DNA of 9,085 nt from Thermoplasmata archaeon. Lineage in GTDB: Archaea > Thermoplasmatota > Thermoplasmata > UBA184. This document shows, in pieces, positions 1 through 5,980 of the stretch (positions are counted from its first letter, which is position 1; the number at the start of each line of letters is the position of its first letter). A program made the translations under genes and the position numbers. Location: the NCBI GenBank assembly GCA_030043505.1, contig JASHXN010000124.1:1-9085 (forward strand), written 5' to 3'. A model generated the notes under the pieces. It was given only the letters and a program-made list of their open reading frames with translations, was not told the DNA's origin and ran no database searches.

Positions 1-186
1 GACCTGACGAAGGCGCTCCACGCCGTCGCCGCCAAGCTGTACAAGCCCCCGACCGGGGCGCCGGACGAAGGGACGCCGCCGTCCGAGCCCGGCTCGGCTC
101 CGCCGACCGGCTCGGGGAGCGGCGGCGGGCCCGTGGACGCCGACTTCAAGGTCGTCCACGACGACGGCGAGAAGGGCTCGTCGTAG
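1..186 (+). CDS. dnaK: Chaperone DnaK (Hsp70), C-terminal fragment
   Basis: The reading frame is open from the window edge to TAG at 184-186, giving the last 61 residues. It begins with the end of the helical lid (LTKALHAVAAKLYKPP), passes through a Gly/Pro/Ser/Thr-rich flexible linker, and ends in VDADFKVVHDDGEKGSS. A disordered linker followed by a conserved acidic V(V)DADFxxV tail is the hallmark of the DnaK C-terminus. DnaK is a cytosolic ATP-dependent chaperone that works with DnaJ and GrpE; archaeal copies are generally thought to have come from bacteria. The ATPase and substrate-binding domains lie outside the window, so the call rests on the tail alone. The gene converges on citrate synthase with a 21-nt gap. 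Confidence 0.85.
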   Translation, partial: DLTKALHAVAAKLYKPPTGAPDEGTPPSEPGSAPPTGSGSGGGPVDADFKVVHDDGEKGSS

Positions 187-208
187 GCGGGCGTCGCGCG
201 GCGCCCGC
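187..208. terminator. GC-rich hairpin between convergent stops
   Basis: The arms GCGGGCG (187-193) and CGCCCGC (202-208) are perfect inverted repeats around an 8-nt loop. They fill the gap between the dnaK stop and the citrate synthase stop. The position suggests a bidirectional transcription-end structure. There is no T-tract, which archaeal termination normally uses, so the role is uncertain and the hairpin may be a by-product of high GC. Confidence 0.35.
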
Positions 209-1335
209 TACGCCGACGGCCCCGGGCGGGGCCACCGGAGCCCCTTCGGGGGCCCCACGTAGTCGACGTCCGGCCGGATCAGCCGGTTGTCGCTCGCCTG
301 TTCGAGCGCGTGGGCGGTCCATCCGGCCGTCCGGGCGAGCGCGAACGTCGGGGTGAACATCTCCGGCGGCAGGCCGATCGCTTCCAGGACGACCGCGCTG
401 TAGAACTCGACGTTGGCGAAGATCCGCGCGCCCGGATGGGCGGCGCGGAGCGCGGCGAGGCCGGCCCGCTCCACCGTCTCGGCCAGGCGAAGCCGCTCGG
501 GGGCGGCGACGCGTCGCGCGACCTCGTGCAGCGTGAGCCCGCGCGGGTCCTCGGACTTGTAGGCGCGGTGGCCGAACCCGAACAGCAGCTCGCGGCGGGC
601 GAGCCGGTCGCGGATCCACGGTTCGGCGTTCTCCGGCGTTCCGATCCCGTCGAGCATCTCCACGACGCGGCTCGGGGCCCCGCCGTGCAGCGGGCCCTTC
701 AGCGTCGCCAGCGCCGCGGTCGCCGCGCTGGCGAGATCGGAGTTCGTCGAGATCGCGATCCGGAGCACGAACGTCGACGCGTTCATCCCGTGGTCGGCGA
801 GCAGGTCAAAGTACGCTTCGAGCGCCCGCACGCGCGCGGGCGTCGGCGCTTCGCCGGTGAGCATCCACAGATAGTTCGCGACGTGACCCAGGTCGTCGCG
901 CGGGGCGACCGGGGCCAGCCCTCGCGACCGGCGCACGTGGCGGGCCAGGAGGACCGGGCTCTGGGCGATGAGGCGGTACCCTTCCTCGAGCCGGGGCGGA
1001 TACCCCCACGTGCCGTCGCCGAGCAGCGAGAGGAGGGTGCGGAGCGCTTCGAGGGGGGCGAGGGCTGGGTCCAGGGCGCCCGCGGCGGAGCGGATCGGTC
1101 CGGGGACCTGGCGGGCGCTTCGCAGCGCCTCGGTCAGGACGGGGGAGGGGTCGGAGGCGGGCGGCTCGCCCAGCAGGAGGAGGTGGGCGACCGACTCGTA
1201 CGGGACGCTCGGGGCCAGCGCGCGGGCGTCAAAGCCCCGGTAGACGAGATCGCTGGTCTCCCCTCCGACCCAGGTGATCGCCGAGCGACCGGCCACGACC
1301 CCTTCCAGCCCCGCGGATCGGTCCGGCGGCGTCAT
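208..1335 (-). CDS. Citrate synthase (citrate/2-methylcitrate synthase family)
   Basis: A 375-residue protein expected to condense acetyl-CoA with oxaloacetate to citrate in the cytosol, at the entry to the TCA cycle. The length fits the short type I enzymes of archaea and Gram-positive bacteria. Visible motifs are HGMNASTF (182-189), GPLHGGA with the first catalytic His at 217, GFGHRAYKSEDPRG with the second at 256, and the C-terminal RPDVDYVGP (354-362). The place of the third catalytic residue, usually Asp in an NVDFYS-like motif, reads NVEFYSA with Glu310. The open frame extends upstream, but the ATG at 1333-1335 starts MTPPDRSAGLEGVVAG just before the conserved N-terminal region, and the upstream extension overlaps the lsm gene and its promoter. 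No Shine-Dalgarno is visible upstream. A 2-methylcitrate or propionyl-CoA-using relative cannot be excluded from sequence alone. Confidence 0.9.
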   Translation of the reverse strand: MTPPDRSAGLEGVVAGRSAITWVGGETSDLVYRGFDARALAPSVPYESVAHLLLLGEPPASDPSPVLTEALRSARQVPGPIRSAAGALDPALAPLEALRTLLSLLGDGTWGYPPRLEEGYRLIAQSPVLLARHVRRSRGLAPVAPRDDLGHVANYLWMLTGEAPTPARVRALEAYFDLLADHGMNASTFVLRIAISTNSDLASAATAALATLKGPLHGGAPSRVVEMLDGIGTPENAEPWIRDRLARRELLFGFGHRAYKSEDPRGLTLHEVARRVAAPERLRLAETVERAGLAALRAAHPGARIFANVEFYSAVVLEAIGLPPEMFTPTFALARTAGWTAHALEQASDNRLIRPDVDYVGPPKGLRWPRPGPSA

Positions 1336-1409
1336 GCGCGGCGTCGACCGACCGCGGGGGATAGCGGTGACGCCGCGGGAGACGGCGGGCCGAGCCCCGC
1401 CCGCCGGGC

Positions 1410-1420
1410 AAAATCTATAG
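1410..1420 (+). promoter_or_regulatory. TATA-box-like element upstream of lsm operon
   Basis: AAAATCTATAG is an isolated A+T island in very GC-rich DNA. It is centred about 28 nt upstream of the lsm ATG at 1444, the spacing expected for an archaeal TATA box driving a leaderless or near-leaderless transcript. Read the other way it is CTATAGATTTT and could also serve the divergent citrate synthase gene, but then with a leader of about 50 nt. Confidence 0.5.
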
Positions 1421-1443
1421 TCCCCCCGCCGGTCGCGCGCCCG

Positions 1444-1686
1444 ATGCCCGAGAATCCCCTCGCCGTCGCCGAGCGGATGACCGACCAGAAGGTCACGCTC
1501 GTGCTCAAGGACGGGCGGCTGCTCGAAGGGAAACTGCTGGGCCTGGACGAGCACATGAACCTCGTCCTCGACGAAGGGACCGAAACGTCGGCCGAGGCGA
1601 GCCGGCACCTCGGGCGGATCGTCGTACGCGGGTCGAACGTCGTGGCGGTGCACGCGCCGGCCGGTGCGCGCTCGAAGTCCCGCTGA
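1444..1686 (+). CDS. Sm-like archaeal RNA-binding protein (SmAP/LSm)
   Basis: An 80-residue single-domain protein, the usual length of archaeal Sm proteins. After a short helix (PLAVAERMTDQ) comes the Sm1 region, VTLVLKDGRLLEGKLLGLDE followed by HMNLVLDE, which holds the conserved D-x-H/M-N-L RNA-binding loop. A variable loop (GTETSAEASRH) leads to the Sm2 motif GRIVVRGSNVVAV. Family members form heptameric or hexameric rings that bind U-rich RNA. The ATG at 1444 places the Sm fold at the normal distance from the N-terminus and follows a TATA-like box by about 28 nt. The frame is open far upstream, but that part is antisense to citrate synthase. It is the first gene of a tight operon; the next start is 2 nt after its TGA. 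Confidence 0.92.
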   Translation: MPENPLAVAERMTDQKVTLVLKDGRLLEGKLLGLDEHMNLVLDEGTETSAEASRHLGRIVVRGSNVVAVHAPAGARSKSR

Positions 1687-1688
1687 AC

Positions 1689-2390
1689 GTGCCGGACCGA
1701 ACGTCGGCCTCCGGCGCCGGCTCGCCCCGGCTGAAGGGCGAGCTCCTAGCGGTCCTCAAGCTCCTTGCGCACGGCGGGGCCGACCACACTCCGCTCGTCC
1801 TGACGTCGCGCGAGCTCGGCGAGCGGATCGGCGTGAGCCAGCAGGCCGCCGACCGCTACCTGCTGGAGCTCGAACGGCGCGGCCTGCTCACGCGCTCGCT
1901 CGCGAACCGCCGGCAGCGGCTGCAGCTCAGCCGGGACGCCGTCGGGCTGCTCCGCGCCGAGTACCGAGGCTACCGGCGGATCTTCGAGGGGCCGGCGAAG
2001 ATCTCGATCGCCGGGGAGGTCGTCTCCGGGCTCGGAGAAGGTCGGTACTACCTCAGCCAGCCCGGCTACGTCGTCCAATTCTCCGAGCGCCTCGGCTACA
2101 CGCCCTACCCCGGGACGTTGAACGTCCGACTGCGCCCCAGCGAGATCCGACGGCTCGGCGTGCTCGCCGACTGGGACGGGATCCGCATCGACGGCTTCGA
2201 GGCGGGGGGCCGCACGTTCGGCGGCGCCACGTGCTACCCCACCCGATTGAACGGGCGGGCGAGCCACCTGATCCGTCCGGACCGCTCGCACTACCAGGAC
2301 GTCGTGGAGTTCGTCGCCGCCGACCGCCTCCGCACCAAGCTCAGCCTCAAGGACGGATCCGCCGTCACCGCCGATCTCGAGGAGAAGTGA
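1689..2390 (+). CDS. ribK: CTP-dependent riboflavin kinase fused to winged-helix regulator (RbkR type)
   Basis: A 233-residue two-domain protein. Residues about 17-95 form a winged-helix DNA-binding domain (TSRELGERIGVSQQAADRYL is the HTH, then ELERRGLLTR into the wing). Residues about 104-231 are the DUF120 RibK domain, with the Gly-rich GLGEGRYYLS (114-123), YPGTLNVRL (140-148), GATCYPTRLNG (179-189) and DRSHY (198-202). Archaeal RibK makes FMN from riboflavin using CTP rather than ATP; stand-alone versions consist of the kinase domain only. The HTH-kinase fusion matches the archaeal RbkR regulators, which also control riboflavin genes. The GTG at 1689 is chosen because it lies 2 nt after the lsm stop and precedes the HTH by a short disordered segment. 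Whether it represses its own operon cannot be told here. Confidence 0.9.
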   Translation: MPDRTSASGAGSPRLKGELLAVLKLLAHGGADHTPLVLTSRELGERIGVSQQAADRYLLELERRGLLTRSLANRRQRLQLSRDAVGLLRAEYRGYRRIFEGPAKISIAGEVVSGLGEGRYYLSQPGYVVQFSERLGYTPYPGTLNVRLRPSEIRRLGVLADWDGIRIDGFEAGGRTFGGATCYPTRLNGRASHLIRPDRSHYQDVVEFVAADRLRTKLSLKDGSAVTADLEEK

Positions 2391-3409
2391 CGCACGGCTC
2401 GCTCGCCCGCGAGGTCGCCCGCGACCGGCGCCCGGCGCCGGCGTCGCCGCAGGACGCCTCGCACTACGTCAACGCCTGGGTGGAGGCGGAAGCGCTCGGG
2501 GCCGAGCGCGTGCCGGCGTTCGTCCTGATCCTGCGGACCCGCGGGTGCTACTGGGCCGACGCGAAAGGCTGCTCAATGTGCGGCTACGCCCGGGACACGC
2601 TCGGGCGCTCGGCGTCACCGGCCGAGCTGGCGCAGCAGCTGGCGCGAGCGCTCGCCCGGTACCGGGACGAGCCGTACGTGAAGATCTACACCTCCGGCAG
2701 CTTCCTCGACGACCGGGAGGTCGACCCGGCGAGCCGGACGGCGATCGCGGCCGCGTTCTCCGGGCGGGCGCGCCGGCTGCTCTTCGAAACGCTCCCCGAG
2801 TTCGCCACGCCGGCGGCGCTGGGGCCCCTGCGGGAGGCGTTCGTCGGCGAGCTCGAAGTGGCGCTGGGACTCGAGACGACCGACCCGACCGTCCTCGCGA
2901 AGTACGTCCACAAGAACGCTCCGCCGAGCGCCTACCTGGAGGCCGCCGACCGGGTCCGGGCCGCCGGGGCCCGCGCGAAGGCATACCTGCTCCTCAAGCC
3001 GCCGTACCTGACCGAGACCGAAGCGATCGCCGACACGGTCGCCTCCGTCCGCGAGGCGGCGGCCCGGTTCGACGCCCTGTCGGTGAACCCGGTCCACATC
3101 CAAGGCGGTACGGTCGTCGAGTGGCTGTTCCGCCGGGGGCGCTACCGGCCCCCGTGGCTCTGGTCGGTCGTCGAGGTCCTCCGCACCGCCGCCCCGCACC
3201 GCGGCACCGCCCGGTTGGTCTCGTTCCCGACCGCCGGGGGCCTGCCCCGGGGACCGCACAACTGCGGTAGCTGCGACCGCACCGTCCTCGCGGCGATCGA
3301 GGAGGCGTCGCTCAGCCAGTCGTTCGACCCGCTGGACGCCCTCGACTGCGCCTGCCGCGCCGAGTGGCGGTCGTCCCGGGAGTTCGAAGCCCTCGGGGTC
3401 GAGGCGTGA
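2387..3409 (+). CDS. Archaeosine biosynthesis radical SAM protein RaSEA
   Basis: A 340-residue radical-SAM protein. In the archaeosine pathway the lysine adduct that ArcS makes on preQ0 at tRNA position 15 is cleaved by RaSEA to leave the formamidine of G+. The N-terminal part has RTRGCYWADAKGCSMCGYARD, whose cysteines 54, 62 and 65 (CX7CX2C) would hold the 4Fe-4S cluster. KIYTSGSFLDD (99-109), FETLPEF (133-139), ELEVALGLETT (155-165) and LLLKPPYLTE (201-210) follow the TIM-barrel strands, as in Elp3-like members. The C-terminus has four more cysteines (293, 296, 321, 323) in NCGSC and DCAC. The start is GTG at 2387, whose last two bases open the upstream TGA (GTGA overlap), implying translational coupling to ribK. 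An upstream in-frame extension overlaps ribK and is spurious. ArcS and the TGT are not in the window. Confidence 0.85.
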   Translation: MTHGSLAREVARDRRPAPASPQDASHYVNAWVEAEALGAERVPAFVLILRTRGCYWADAKGCSMCGYARDTLGRSASPAELAQQLARALARYRDEPYVKIYTSGSFLDDREVDPASRTAIAAAFSGRARRLLFETLPEFATPAALGPLREAFVGELEVALGLETTDPTVLAKYVHKNAPPSAYLEAADRVRAAGARAKAYLLLKPPYLTETEAIADTVASVREAAARFDALSVNPVHIQGGTVVEWLFRRGRYRPPWLWSVVEVLRTAAPHRGTARLVSFPTAGGLPRGPHNCGSCDRTVLAAIEEASLSQSFDPLDALDCACRAEWRSSREFEALGVEA

Positions 3410-4215
3410 GCGCCCCCGCCGCGCAGCTGCCGCCGAACGCGGCGCGCACGATCGGCCACTTCCTCCGGGCCCACGCCCTGGCCGATGGTCTCACGGGGGT
3501 CGTGGTCGGGCTCTCCGGCGGCGTGGACAGCGCCGTCGTGGCCCGGCTCAGCGCGGAGGCCCTGGGCCCGGACCACGTCCTGGGCGTGCTCCTCCCCGAC
3601 CGTCACGTTCCTCCCGAGCTGGTCGCGGAGACGCAGCGGTTCGGCCGGGACCTGGGGATCGCCGTCCGCACCGTGCCGATCGACGCCGTCGAAGCGGCGT
3701 TCCGCGCCGCCGTCCCGGAGGTGGAGGACCGGCTTACCGTCGGCAACACGGCGGCCCGCATCCGGATGACGCTGCTCTACGCGCTCGCCCGGGAGGAGCG
3801 CAAGCTCGTGGCGGGCACCGGGAACAAGTCCGAACTCCTGCTCGGCTACTTCACCAAGTACGGGGACGGCGGCGTCGACCTGCTACCGATCGGCGACCTG
3901 TACAAGAGCGACGTGTGGACCCTCGCCGAGGAGCTGGGGGTACCGGAGCCGATCCGCACGCGCCCCCCGTCGGCCGGCTTCTGGCCCGGGCAGACCGACG
4001 AGGGCGAGCTCGGCGTCTCGTACGCGGTCGTCGACCGCGTCCTGCGCCGGCTGGAGCTGATGGAGCGCGAGGAGGAGGTCGTCGCCGCCACCGGGCTGGA
4101 CGCGGCGACGGTGCACCGGATCGCGGACCGGCTCGCCCAGCACCGGCACAAACGCCGGTTGCCGCCGGTCGCGAAGCTCGGCCTGCGGACGGTCGGCCTG
4201 GACTGGCGCGAATAG
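3406..4215 (+). CDS. nadE: NH3-dependent NAD+ synthetase
   Basis: A 269-residue protein that amidates deamido-NAD+ with ammonia and ATP, the last step of NAD synthesis. Its length is that of the single-domain archaeal/bacterial enzyme, and there is no N-terminal glutaminase domain. The pyrophosphatase P-loop SGGVDS is at 37-42. Further conserved pieces are GNTAARIRMTLLYALA (113-128), GTGNKSELLLGYFTKYGDGG (137-156), PIGDLYKSDVWTLAEELGVP (161-180) and PPSAGFWPGQTDEGELG (187-203). The GTG at 3406 overlaps the preceding stop as GTGA, repeating the ribK/raSEA junction and suggesting a coupled four-gene operon. An upstream in-frame ATG at 3364 lies inside raSEA and is not preferred. Confidence 0.94.
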   Translation: MSAPAAQLPPNAARTIGHFLRAHALADGLTGVVVGLSGGVDSAVVARLSAEALGPDHVLGVLLPDRHVPPELVAETQRFGRDLGIAVRTVPIDAVEAAFRAAVPEVEDRLTVGNTAARIRMTLLYALAREERKLVAGTGNKSELLLGYFTKYGDGGVDLLPIGDLYKSDVWTLAEELGVPEPIRTRPPSAGFWPGQTDEGELGVSYAVVDRVLRRLELMEREEEVVAATGLDAATVHRIADRLAQHRHKRRLPPVAKLGLRTVGLDWRE

Positions 4216-4281
4216 ACCGGGGCCGCGAGGAGTTATCCCCACCCGGGGCTCGCGCCTTTCGACCGTATCGGTTTCGCCGCC

Positions 4282-5166
4282 ATGGACCGCGCCACCTACC
4301 AACGTCTCTCGGACGCCCTCGTCACCTACGAGGACGTGCGACGCCTCGCCGAGGCGGAGCACCGCGACGAGGAGTTGCTCATGGTGATCCACACGCACCG
4401 GGTCACCCGCGACGCGACCCGGCGGTTCTACGTCGTGAAGCGCCAGGTTCCGAAGCTGGTCGGGCAGTACAAGCACGGCCGCTCGATCCTCGACATCGCC
4501 CGCGAGTGGCGCTTCCCGCCGGTGCTGATGGGGCAGATCATGCTCGGGGAGCTGGGCGTGCCCCGCAAGAAGGTCTGGCAGACGTTCCTGCACCCGGAGA
4601 CGGCGCTGGACGGCCGGATGCGCGAGGAGGTCGAGCGGCTGCTCGCGGTCGACATGATCTACTCGCCGCGGGGGCTCGACCTGCAACGGGAACGGGGGCG
4701 CAAAGGCGAGGAGCGAATGCACCGGTGGCTCAACCAGCACGGGATCGGCTTCCGCACGGAGAAGGACCTCCGCGGCAAGTACCAGAAGACGCCGGACGCG
4801 CTCCTGGACGAGCCGATCGTCTTCTTCGGGCAGAAGCTGACGTGGATCGAGTCGAAGGCGAACTTCGGCGACGACGTCGAGCTGCGCAAGAACCTGAAGC
4901 GCCAGCTCGGGCCGTACACCGAGATCTTCGGCGAAGGGGCCGTGGTCTACTGGTACGGGTTCGTCGACGGCGCCGAGTCGCCGCCCGGGATCCTGCTCTG
5001 GGACGCGGAGACGTTCGAGGGGATCACGCCGATCGTCAAAGAGAGCCCGCCGCGAGTTCACGCTGGGCACCCGAGCCGAGGTCACGCTCGACCACCGTCC
5101 CCGGAGCCACTTCCCGAGGGCCCAGGATCAGCGCCCGACGGCTACGCCGGCGCGCCGCCTCCCTGA
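4282..5166 (+). CDS. TPD-domain protein, C15orf41/CDIN1-like predicted nuclease, with repeat-derived tail
   Basis: A 294-residue protein of the TPD family (archaeal homologues of human C15orf41/CDIN1), predicted PD-(D/E)XK-type nucleases. Residues about 1-120 are helical and basic, with HTH-like segments (HGRSILDIAREWRFPPVLM). The nuclease core follows: RKGEERMHRWL (140-150), KTPDALLDEP with the TPD motif at 170-172, WIESKANFGD with Glu190 and Lys192, then YWYGFVDGAESPPGILLW. The ATG at 4282 comes 66 nt after nadE, with no clear TATA box. From codon 252 (position 5035) the frame enters a copy of the hisS 3' end read antisense, so the last 43 residues (Pro/Gly/Ser-rich, ending DGYAGAPPP) are probably not a family feature. 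From memory, relatives end soon after the GILL segment. In vivo substrate unknown. Confidence 0.82.
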   Translation: MDRATYQRLSDALVTYEDVRRLAEAEHRDEELLMVIHTHRVTRDATRRFYVVKRQVPKLVGQYKHGRSILDIAREWRFPPVLMGQIMLGELGVPRKKVWQTFLHPETALDGRMREEVERLLAVDMIYSPRGLDLQRERGRKGEERMHRWLNQHGIGFRTEKDLRGKYQKTPDALLDEPIVFFGQKLTWIESKANFGDDVELRKNLKRQLGPYTEIFGEGAVVYWYGFVDGAESPPGILLWDAETFEGITPIVKESPPRVHAGHPSRGHARPPSPEPLPEGPGSAPDGYAGAPPP

Positions 5167-5175
5167 GCTGGCGCG
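5035..5175. repeat. 141-bp direct repeat, copy A (detached hisS 3' end)
   Basis: This is a base-by-base match to 6435-6575 at a constant offset of 1400 nt, with mismatches only at 5048, 5057, 5081, 5084 and 5118 (136 of 141 identical). On the minus strand it is the last 46 codons of hisS plus the TGA at 5036-5038; the left edge is one base past that stop. Four mismatches are synonymous in the hisS frame and one swaps Leu for Pro (LGPREV here against LGLREV in hisS). Identity stops abruptly at 5175. In the + direction this copy supplies the C-terminus and stop of the TPD gene. Confidence 0.95.
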
Positions 5176-5223
5176 GAGCGGCTGGGCTCGCAAGACAGGA
5201 GCTCCCCTCCTCTTCTCTACCTC

Positions 5224-5237
5224 CACGGTATACCGTG
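5224..5237. promoter_or_regulatory. Perfect 14-bp palindrome, possible operator or recombination site
   Basis: CACGGTATACCGTG is a perfect inverted repeat (CACGGTA/TACCGTG) about 50 bp inside the left edge of the insert. Its centre GGTATACC is TATA-like, and it lies 52 nt upstream of the possible small ORF at 5289 and about 210 nt upstream of the membrane-protein gene. A dimeric repressor overlapping a promoter, or a site for a lost recombinase, would fit. No related full-length copy was found in the window; CGGTACCG at 6332-6339 is the nearest. Confidence 0.35.
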
Positions 5238-5288
5238 ACACAGTGCGCAGGGGTTCCGGGACCCTGCTCACAACGCGGGAGAAAGGGC

Positions 5289-5441
5289 ATGGAGCACCGG
5301 GACAAGGAGAGAGACCTGCCACAGGCTGATTCGAGAGGAAATGGACAACCTCAGGGCCTACAGAATGGGGCAACTCTAGCGATTGACGTTGCGGCCTCGC
5401 TTATCGATTTGAAGACCACGGGCGGTTCTGGGTCCTTGTAA
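5289..5441 (+). CDS. Possible small protein, 50 aa, unrecognised
   Basis: ATG at 5289 to TAA at 5439-5441. The product has a charged, polar, Gln/Gly-rich first half (MEHRDKERDLPQADSRGNGQ) and a short hydrophobic stretch (ATLAIDVAASLIDL) before a Gly/Ser tail. It follows a purine-rich GGGAGAAAGGG that could act as a ribosome binding site and ends 5 nt before the ATG of the membrane-protein gene at 5447, so the two could be co-transcribed. No family is recognised, and a 50-codon frame can arise by chance. Confidence 0.35.
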   Translation: MEHRDKERDLPQADSRGNGQPQGLQNGATLAIDVAASLIDLKTTGGSGSL

Positions 5442-5446
5442 CTGCC

Positions 5447-5980
5447 ATGAGGTTCGACCTAACCGAACTCAGAAACCTCCCTATGGCACGGGACGCGACA
5501 AAAGTCCGTTGGATCGGTTTTGCGATGTTCGCAATCATCGGAGGGGCGGTCCTCGACAGTGTGGCCGTCAAGCTCACTGCTGCGCAGGGATTTACTGCGC
5601 CTCAGACGGTCGTATTCTTGGGTTCCGCTTTGATTTCAGCTATGGGATTCCTTGTGTTCTTGGGTTTGGGGCCATCGCCCCGGGCAGTCACGATCGATTC
5701 GCACGGGATCACTTTCGAGTTTTCGATGGGCCGCAAGGAACTCATGGACTGGACAGGACCCCGATTTGCGCTTCGGATAGAGTCCACTGACGGCGTCATC
5801 ATTCGCGGTGTACGGGGCCCGCCGATGATCATCGCGCGGGGGCACATCCCCTTCCGGAGGTATCTGACTCGTGACGCGTATCATGAGATGGTGCGTCAAG
5901 CGAGAGCTAATGGACTAACGGTCGTTGAGCGGGGACCCGACGAGACTCGATTCTCTCTGACTACAATCAGCCGAAGTTGA
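5447..5980 (+). CDS. Two-helix membrane protein with PH-like soluble tail, hypothetical
   Basis: A 177-residue protein, the only convincing gene in the insert. Two hydrophobic segments at about 22-44 (WIGFAMFAIIGGAVLDSVAV) and 54-75 (TVVFLGSALISAMGFLVFLG) form a hairpin. The soluble part (about 79-177) is beta-rich (AVTIDSHGITFEFSMGRKEL, DWTGPRFALRIES, GVIIRG, MIIARGHIPF) and ends in a helix (RDAYHEMVRQARANGLTVVERG). The layout resembles small archaeal membrane proteins with a bacterial-PH-like domain; this is judged by shape, not by a firm match. A second possible start is the ATG at 5483 (M13), nearer the first helix. Codons such as GTT, TTT and TTG are frequent, unlike the flanking genes, consistent with foreign origin. 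Function unknown. Confidence 0.7.
   Translation: MRFDLTELRNLPMARDATKVRWIGFAMFAIIGGAVLDSVAVKLTAAQGFTAPQTVVFLGSALISAMGFLVFLGLGPSPRAVTIDSHGITFEFSMGRKELMDWTGPRFALRIESTDGVIIRGVRGPPMIIARGHIPFRRYLTRDAYHEMVRQARANGLTVVERGPDETRFSLTTISRS

Noticed and set aside
310..1443. Long + strand frame running in phase into lsm
   Set aside because: It is Arg/Gly-rich antisense of the citrate synthase gene; GC-rich DNA keeps such frames open. Only the part from ATG 1444 codes.
3883..5085. 400-codon minus-strand frame opposite nadE and the TPD gene
   Set aside because: Low-complexity Arg/Pro/Leu product without motifs; the + strand genes there have clear family motifs.
5036..5305. Minus-strand 89-codon frame ending in the hisS tail of copy A
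   Set aside because: Only the 46 tail codons are hisS-like; the upstream part matches nothing and a free anticodon-domain fragment would be incomplete. It is explained as the detached repeat.
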